DNA of 64,000 nucleotides, taken from assembly GCA_900544205.1 (NCBI GenBank), contig UQUG01000001.1, forward strand, positions 55,770-119,769. The letters are read 5' to 3'. The notes below the pieces were generated by a model, which did not search any database, was not told the origin of the DNA, and saw only the letters and a program-made list of their open reading frames with translations. Shown here one piece after another: positions 59,168-64,000 of this stretch (the stretch's first letter is position 1; each line of letters begins with the position of its first letter). Source of the stretch: an uncultured Collinsella sp. (GTDB taxonomy: Bacteria; Actinomycetota; Coriobacteriia; Coriobacteriales; Coriobacteriaceae). Both the position numbers and the translations under genes were made by a program.

Positions 59168-61864
59168 ATGGAAGAAATGCCCAAGAACTACGATCCGTCG
59201 ACCAACGAGCCGGCGATCCTGCAGAAGTGGCTCGACGGCGGTTACTATAAGCGCCGTGAGGGCGTGGGCGACTGCACCGTCACCATTCCGCCTCCCAACG
59301 TGACCGGCAAGCTCCACATGGGTCACGCCACCGACGACTCCATCCAGGACGCCATCATTCGTATGGCCCGCATGCGCGGCAAGTCCACGCGCTGGGTGCT
59401 CGGAACCGATCACGCCGGTATCGCCACGCAGACCAAGGTCGACAAGAAGCTCAAGAGCGAGGGCATCAGCCGCCTAGAGATCGGTCGCGACAAGTTTGTC
59501 GACGCCTGCTGGGACTGGACCCACGAGTACGGCGGCATCATCGTCGAGCAGATCAAGCGCATGGGCTGCTCCGTCGACTTCGATAACGAGCGCTTTACCA
59601 TGGACGAGGATTACGCCCAGGCCGTGCGTAAGGTCTTCTGCGACTGGTACCACGACGGCCTGATCTACCGTGGCAAGCGTATCGTCAACTGGTGCCCCAA
59701 CTGCACCACCGCCATCTCGGACGACGAGGCCGAGTATAAGGACGAGAAGGGCCACCTGTGGCACCTGCGCTACCCGCTGACCGAGCCGGTCAACGGCCAG
59801 GACTACATCGTCGTCGCCACCACGCGCCCCGAGACCATGCTCGGCGACACGGGCGTCGCCGTTTCCCCGAAGGACCCCGAGAAGGCCGCCTTCGTGGGCA
59901 AGACCGTCAAGCTTCCCATCGTCGACCGCGAGATCCCCATCTTTGAGGATTGGCATGTCGACGCCAACTTCGGTTCCGGCTTCGTTAAGGTTACTCCGGC
60001 CCACGACCCCAACGACTACGCCATGGGTCAGGCTCACGACCTGCCGCAGATCAACATCTTCGACGAGAACGCGGTGGTCGTCGAAGGCTACGGCGAGTTC
60101 ACCGGCATGAACCGCGACGAGTGCCGCGAGGCCGTCATCAAGTGGTTCGAGGAGCACGACCTGCTCGATCACGTCGAGGACCTCGATCACTCCGTCATGC
60201 ACTGCTACCGTTGCGACGCCGCGCTTGAGCCGTGGCTGTCCGAGCAGTGGTTTGTGGCCGTCGACAAGCTCAAGGGGCCGGCGCTCGACGCCGTCAACTC
60301 CGGCAAGGTCACCTTCCACCCCGCGCGCTGGACGCAGACCTATACCACCTGGATGGAAAACCTCAAGGACTGGTGCATCTCGCGCCAGCTGTGGTGGGGC
60401 CACCGCATCCCCGTGTTCTACTGCGAGGACTGCGGCTGGGAGGACGCCCTTACCGAGGACACCGACGTGTGCCCCAAGTGCGGCGGCCATCACGTGCATC
60501 AGGACGAGAACGTGCTGGACACCTGGTTCAGCTCGCAGCTGTGGACCTTCGCCACGCAGGGCTGGCCGCAAAAGCCGGAGCTGCTCGAGGGACATCACCC
60601 CACGACGGCGCTCGTCACCGCGCGTGACATCATCGCGCTGTGGGTCGCCCGCATGGTCATGAGCTCGCTGTACTTCCTGGACGAGGTGCCGTTTAAGGAC
60701 GTCGTCATCTATCCGACGATTCTGGCCAAGGATGGCAGCCGCATGTCCAAGTCCAAGGGCAACGGCGTAGACCCCATGGACCTCATCGGTATGTACGGCG
60801 CCGATGCCATGCGCTACAACCTGCTCACGCTGTGCACCAACAACCAGGATGTCAAGTTTGACGCGAACATCGACAAGAAGACCAAGAAGCTTATCGACAG
60901 CCCGCGCACCGAGCAGGCCAAGAGCTTTGTGACCAAGATCTGGAACGCTAGCCGCTTCCTGCTTATGAACATGGAGGGCTACACGCCCGGCGAGCCCGTC
61001 GTGGAGACGCCGGCCGACGCCTGGATGTTCAGCCGCCTGGCCAAGGCCGTGAAGATGGTCACCGAGGGCATTGAGAACTACACCTTTGGCGATATGGCCC
61101 GCGGCGTGCAGCAGTTCTTCTGGAACGAGGTCTGCGACTGGTACGTCGAGGTCACCAAGGCCCGCTTGAAGGGCGAGGACCGTCTGCAAGCTCAGCGCAA
61201 CCTGATCTTTGTGCTCGACACCTCCATTCGCCTGATGCACCCGCTTATGCCGTTTGTCACCGAGGAGATCTGGGACAACATGCCGGCGAGCGTGCTCGAC
61301 CTGGACGCCGAGGGCAACGTGGACCGCGCCGAGGCGCTCATGATCGCCAAGTGGCCCGAGCCCGCCGACTACGCTAAGTATGTCGATGAGCCTGCCGAGC
61401 GCGCGTTTGAGCTGTGCCGTACCGTCGTTTCCGCCGCCCGCGCCACGCGTTCGCGTTATCGCCTGAGCCCCAAGGCCGAGCTCGACGTGGTCGTGCGCGC
61501 CGGTGCCGAGGACATCGAGAAGCTCGAGAGCCTGCGCTCGACCATTGAGCCGCTGGCCAACACCGCTTCGCTGGTCATGGGTACCGACGTCGAGAAGCCG
61601 GCTGCGAGCATTGCCGTGGTCGACAGCGGCGTCGAGGTTTTTGTGGTGCTCGAGGGCAAGGTTGATCTTTCGGCCGAGAAGGCGCGCCTGGAGAAGGAGA
61701 TCGCCGCGGCTCAGAAGGAGCTTGCCGGCTGCGAGAAGACCCTTGCCAACGAGGGCTTTGTGGCTAAGGCCGCGCCCGCGGTGGTCCAGAAGAAGAGGGA
61801 CCGTGCAGCAGAGCTCAAGGAGATCCTGGCGGCACTGACTGCTCAGGTTGCTGACTTCTCGTAA
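59168..61864 (+). CDS. valS: Valyl-tRNA synthetase
   Basis: This enzyme charges tRNA-Val, 898 aa. The class I signatures are PPPNVTGKLHMGHA (HMGH at residues 50-53) and SRMSKSKGNGVDP near residue 525. The C-terminal coiled coil (KARLEKEIAAAQKELAGCEKT) is the ValS-specific tRNA-binding arm. AAGGGAGAG precedes the ATG. The gene stands alone between two inverted family B repeats. The leader shows no T-box motif. Confidence 0.96.
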   Translation: MEEMPKNYDPSTNEPAILQKWLDGGYYKRREGVGDCTVTIPPPNVTGKLHMGHATDDSIQDAIIRMARMRGKSTRWVLGTDHAGIATQTKVDKKLKSEGISRLEIGRDKFVDACWDWTHEYGGIIVEQIKRMGCSVDFDNERFTMDEDYAQAVRKVFCDWYHDGLIYRGKRIVNWCPNCTTAISDDEAEYKDEKGHLWHLRYPLTEPVNGQDYIVVATTRPETMLGDTGVAVSPKDPEKAAFVGKTVKLPIVDREIPIFEDWHVDANFGSGFVKVTPAHDPNDYAMGQAHDLPQINIFDENAVVVEGYGEFTGMNRDECREAVIKWFEEHDLLDHVEDLDHSVMHCYRCDAALEPWLSEQWFVAVDKLKGPALDAVNSGKVTFHPARWTQTYTTWMENLKDWCISRQLWWGHRIPVFYCEDCGWEDALTEDTDVCPKCGGHHVHQDENVLDTWFSSQLWTFATQGWPQKPELLEGHHPTTALVTARDIIALWVARMVMSSLYFLDEVPFKDVVIYPTILAKDGSRMSKSKGNGVDPMDLIGMYGADAMRYNLLTLCTNNQDVKFDANIDKKTKKLIDSPRTEQAKSFVTKIWNASRFLLMNMEGYTPGEPVVETPADAWMFSRLAKAVKMVTEGIENYTFGDMARGVQQFFWNEVCDWYVEVTKARLKGEDRLQAQRNLIFVLDTSIRLMHPLMPFVTEEIWDNMPASVLDLDAEGNVDRAEALMIAKWPEPADYAKYVDEPAERAFELCRTVVSAARATRSRYRLSPKAELDVVVRAGAEDIEKLESLRSTIEPLANTASLVMGTDVEKPAASIAVVDSGVEVFVVLEGKVDLSAEKARLEKEIAAAQKELAGCEKTLANEGFVAKAAPAVVQKKRDRAAELKEILAALTAQVADFS

Positions 61865-61879
61865 GGTGGACTGTGGGGC

Positions 61880-61987
61880 GCGGTTTGGGGCATTGCTCGC
61901 TACTGCGAACAGTCCTGCTCGCACGAAGGCCACATTAAGTGGCCTTCGGCTCGTGCGGAACTTGTATCGAGCAAAGCCCCAAACCGC
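61880..61987. repeat. Family B nested palindrome, copy 2 (after valS, inverted)
   Basis: 20-bp outer arms (61880-61899 and 61968-61987, one mismatch) start GCGGTTTGGGGCATTGCTCG and are unrelated to the arms of copy 1. The inner hairpin CGAAGGCCAC / GTGGCCTTCG around ATTAA (61924-61948) and the flanking GCACGA...TCGTGCGGAA match the reverse complement of copy 1. It starts 15 bases after the valS stop. Confidence 0.92.
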
Positions 61988-62138
61988 TCCCATAGCGGTT
62001 ACGGTGGCGTCCGCTGCCTGGTAGGGCCACTTGGTTGTGGCCTTGATTCTGCTGCAAGCGGTGTTTGGCTGATATTTTGAATGGGAGGGGCTCGTTGTTT
62101 ATTACGGGCCTCTTTTTATGTTGAGGGGACTTTGGGTT

Positions 62139-63482
62139 ATGGCTAAGCGTTCTGGGTCGTATGTCGTTCCTTTCTCGTTTGAGTTGCTTTCGTTTGATGA
62201 GGCTGTTGGGCTGGCTGCTGATACGGGGCGGATTTCTGGGGATGCTGGTCCTCTGCTTGAGACGGTTGTCGATATGCTCGATGAGCTGGGGCGTCCGGAC
62301 GAGTACTTTGATTGCATTCAGGTTGCCGGTACCAATGGCAAGACTTCGACAACGCGTTTTTCGGCTGCCATCCTTCGTGGCGAGGGGCTAAAGACCGCGC
62401 TGTATACGTCGCCGCAGCTCGTTCGCTATCCCGAGCGCATGGGGGTCGACGGGCGCGTCGTGAGCGACGAGGCCTTTGCTCGTGGCGTTTCAGCAGCTGT
62501 CGAGGCGGGACATCGCGTGAATGCGCGCCGTGTGGCGGCGGGGGAGCGCACCTATTCCATCACGCCGTTTGACCTGCTGACGGCTGCCGCACTTGTAGTG
62601 TTTGCCGAGGCCGCGGTGGATGTTGCCGTGCTCGAGGTTGGCATGGGCGGACGTTGGGACGCCACGAGTGCGACCGATCCCGTCGCCGTTGCCATTACGG
62701 GCATCGGGCTCGATCACACACGTATTTTGGGCGATACGCTCGAGGTCATTGCGGGGGAGAAGGCTGCGGTCATTAAGCCCGGACGCCTGGTTGTGCTGGG
62801 CGAGGGCACGCACGAGGCGAGCGTTCAGCGCGTGATGGATGCCCGTTGTCGCGAGTGCGGCGTCGTGCCACTCGTGGTGAGTCATGCCACGACTAAGGTG
62901 CCGGCGCATGTGGGCGACACGGTTGAGTTTAGCTGCACCACGCCGCGTGCAATCTATACGTCGAGCATGGTCAAGCCGGCCTATCAGCCGCAGAATGCCG
63001 CGTGCGCGATTATGCTTTGCGAGGGGTATTTGGGTCGCGAACTCGATCATGACAAGCTCGATGCGTCGCTTATGGGCTGCCCCACGCCGGGCCGCTTTGA
63101 TGTACTGGGAACTGATCCGCTCAAGCTGATCGACGCCTGCCATAACCCTCAGAGCTGCGAGAACTTTGTGAGCGCGCTGGACGAGATCGATTCGTGCGTG
63201 GAGAATCGCCCCACGCTGCTGTGTGCTGCGCTGGCCGATAAGGACGTGGCGGGTATCGTTGACGTTCTGGTTCCGGCGTTCCCCCGCGTGGTCGTGACGC
63301 AGACCGATTCCGATCGCGCCCTGCCGGCAGAGGAGCTTGCCGCTCTGGTGGACGCCGATAAGCTTGCGGGCGTGTACCCCAGCGTGTCCGAGGCCCTCGC
63401 GGCCTTCGATGCCGCAGACGAGCCTTTCGTAGCTGCCGGCACCATCACCCTAGCCGGCGAAGTAGCCGGTCTGCTCCGCTAA
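62139..63482 (+). CDS. folC: Folylpolyglutamate synthase / dihydrofolate synthase
   Basis: FolC adds glutamate to folates (and makes dihydrofolate from dihydropteroate). It has 447 aa. The P-loop is VAGTNGKTSTT (about residues 61-71), followed by EVGMGGRWDATSATDP and GLDHTRILGDTLEVIAGEKA, which bind ATP and Mg. PGRFDVL and DACHNPQS mark the C-terminal domain. GAGGGGAC lies before the ATG at 62139; an ATG at 62118 would overlap the site. No other folate genes are in view. Confidence 0.92.
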   Translation: MAKRSGSYVVPFSFELLSFDEAVGLAADTGRISGDAGPLLETVVDMLDELGRPDEYFDCIQVAGTNGKTSTTRFSAAILRGEGLKTALYTSPQLVRYPERMGVDGRVVSDEAFARGVSAAVEAGHRVNARRVAAGERTYSITPFDLLTAAALVVFAEAAVDVAVLEVGMGGRWDATSATDPVAVAITGIGLDHTRILGDTLEVIAGEKAAVIKPGRLVVLGEGTHEASVQRVMDARCRECGVVPLVVSHATTKVPAHVGDTVEFSCTTPRAIYTSSMVKPAYQPQNAACAIMLCEGYLGRELDHDKLDASLMGCPTPGRFDVLGTDPLKLIDACHNPQSCENFVSALDEIDSCVENRPTLLCAALADKDVAGIVDVLVPAFPRVVVTQTDSDRALPAEELAALVDADKLAGVYPSVSEALAAFDAADEPFVAAGTITLAGEVAGLLR

Positions 63483-63496
63483 CCCATCCCCTCATC

Positions 63497-63563
63497 AGTT
63501 GCGGTGAAATACGGACTGTTTTACAAGCCAGAGGCCTCAAACAGTCCGTATATCACCGCAACT
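63497..63563. repeat. Family A palindromic repeat, copy 6
   Basis: 25-bp arms (63497-63521 and 63539-63563, one mismatch) start AGTTGCGGTGAAATACGGAC and enclose a 17-base loop. It lies 14 bases after folC. The 150 bases that follow hold no gene that I can see. Confidence 0.94.
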
Positions 63564-63715
63564 CAAAAGCAGCCAATTTGGGACGGGGCTTTTTTAGCTG
63601 CCCTGTGCCCCGAGTTGACTCGCTTGCCACGAAATTGGCCTATCTACTACGTTTGACCGGTTACCCTCGACCACACGGAACATTGCGAAATTAAAACCGA
63701 CGCTCCTATAAGTTG

Positions 63716-64000
63716 TCAAGAGGCAGTTTGCGGGAGCGCTCCCTTCAATTCGCACAGGAGCTCGTAATACCTCCTCTCCAGTTTCGTCGACCGCCGTCTC
63801 CCATGTTCCAGGTGACCGAGTGAGGCCGCGGACATGCCGAGCCCCGCGGCGGCCTGCTTCTGGGTCACCCGCATCGCCTTGCGCATCTTCGCGAGCTCGG
63901 GGCCTTCCGGCGCGGCGCCGTCGGGGTTCGGGTCCATGGGCACGCGGTACACCTCCCGCGCTATGTAGCGCTTCAGGCAGCGGACCGCCTCCCGCCGGGA
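63716..64000 (-). CDS. C-terminal end of a probable IS110-type transposase with an XRE-like helix-turn-helix tail
   Basis: The minus-strand frame is open from the right edge, so the N-terminus lies outside. The first visible residues (SRREAVRCLKRYIAREVYR) resemble the conserved C-terminal end of IS110-family transposases. About 25 residues later comes an XRE-type helix-turn-helix: MRKAMRVTQKQAAAGLGM, then SAASLGHLEHGRRRSTKLE. An ATG at 63952 would give a 78-residue helix-turn-helix protein instead. If this is a transposase, the DNA at about 63570-63715 is the 3' end of the element. The family call is by pattern memory only. Confidence 0.5.
   Translation of the reverse strand, partial: SRREAVRCLKRYIAREVYRVPMDPNPDGAAPEGPELAKMRKAMRVTQKQAAAGLGMSAASLGHLEHGRRRSTKLERRYYELLCELKGALPQTAS

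Overview
The window is GC-rich, densely coded bacterial chromosome. Its gene content fits an anaerobic gut actinobacterium of the Coriobacteriia, most likely Collinsella or a close relative. The evidence is a Hyf-type formate hydrogenlyase with a selenocysteine formate dehydrogenase, complete selenocysteine machinery, molybdenum cofactor genes, a NADP-type glutamate dehydrogenase, no respiratory cytochromes, and Actinobacteria-like codon use. The species is inferred from this combination and was not tested by any search.

Layout. 1-9.6 kb: the 3' part of rpsA, the RNase P RNA gene, then housekeeping genes (YigZ family, a C_GCAxxG_C_C redox protein, an O-acetylhomoserine sulfhydrylase, an MFS exporter, xpt, a GGQ release-factor-like protein, a lipid kinase, a ClC channel). 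9.8-15.3 kb: molybdenum supply (moeA, a mogA/moaB-type gene, modA, modB, modC). 15.3-22.4 kb: a selenium-linked block with two 2-hydroxyacyl-CoA dehydratase/double-cubane-type proteins, their ATP-dependent activase, selD (itself a selenoprotein), yedF, a DUF3343 protein and a cysteine desulfurase. 22.5-26.3 kb: brnQ, tRNA-Pro, tRNA-Gly, an AbiEi-like orphan between two copies of a palindromic repeat, and a PIN/RelB-like toxin-antitoxin pair.

26.7-42.1 kb: a formate hydrogenlyase operon (ferredoxin-like subunit, fdhF with an in-frame Sec codon, hyfABCDEFGHI, hycH- and hycI-like genes, focA). The hydrogenase large-subunit gene hyfG carries a one-base frameshift that separates its two nickel-ligand motifs. 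42.3-49.2 kb: a stand-alone molybdopterin oxidoreductase, then selA, selB, tRNA-Sec, mobA and a second DUF3343 gene. 49.5-54.8 kb: glutamate dehydrogenase and a two-gene xanthine-dehydrogenase-like enzyme whose 2Fe-2S and molybdenum domains are fused. 55.2-63.5 kb: tRNA-Leu, tig, clpP, clpX, valS, folC. The right edge holds the C-terminal end of what looks like an IS110-type transposase with an XRE-like helix-turn-helix tail.

How the parts fit together. Molybdate uptake and insertion, MobA, selenophosphate synthesis and Sec insertion all serve FdhF, which passes electrons from formate through ferredoxin-like subunits to the Hyf membrane complex to make H2; FocA moves formate. The stand-alone oxidoreductase and the xanthine-dehydrogenase-like enzyme are further molybdenum users. 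The dehydratase/activase genes in front of selD suggest a second selenium-linked redox process.

The intergenic DNA is rich in structured repeats. Family A has six copies, with conserved arms and variable loops. Family B has two inverted copies flanking valS, with a conserved core and private arms. Family C has two copies bracketing the second dehydratase gene. There is also a tandem array of three 62-base hairpins. No transcription factor is visible apart from the edge helix-turn-helix and the antitoxin.
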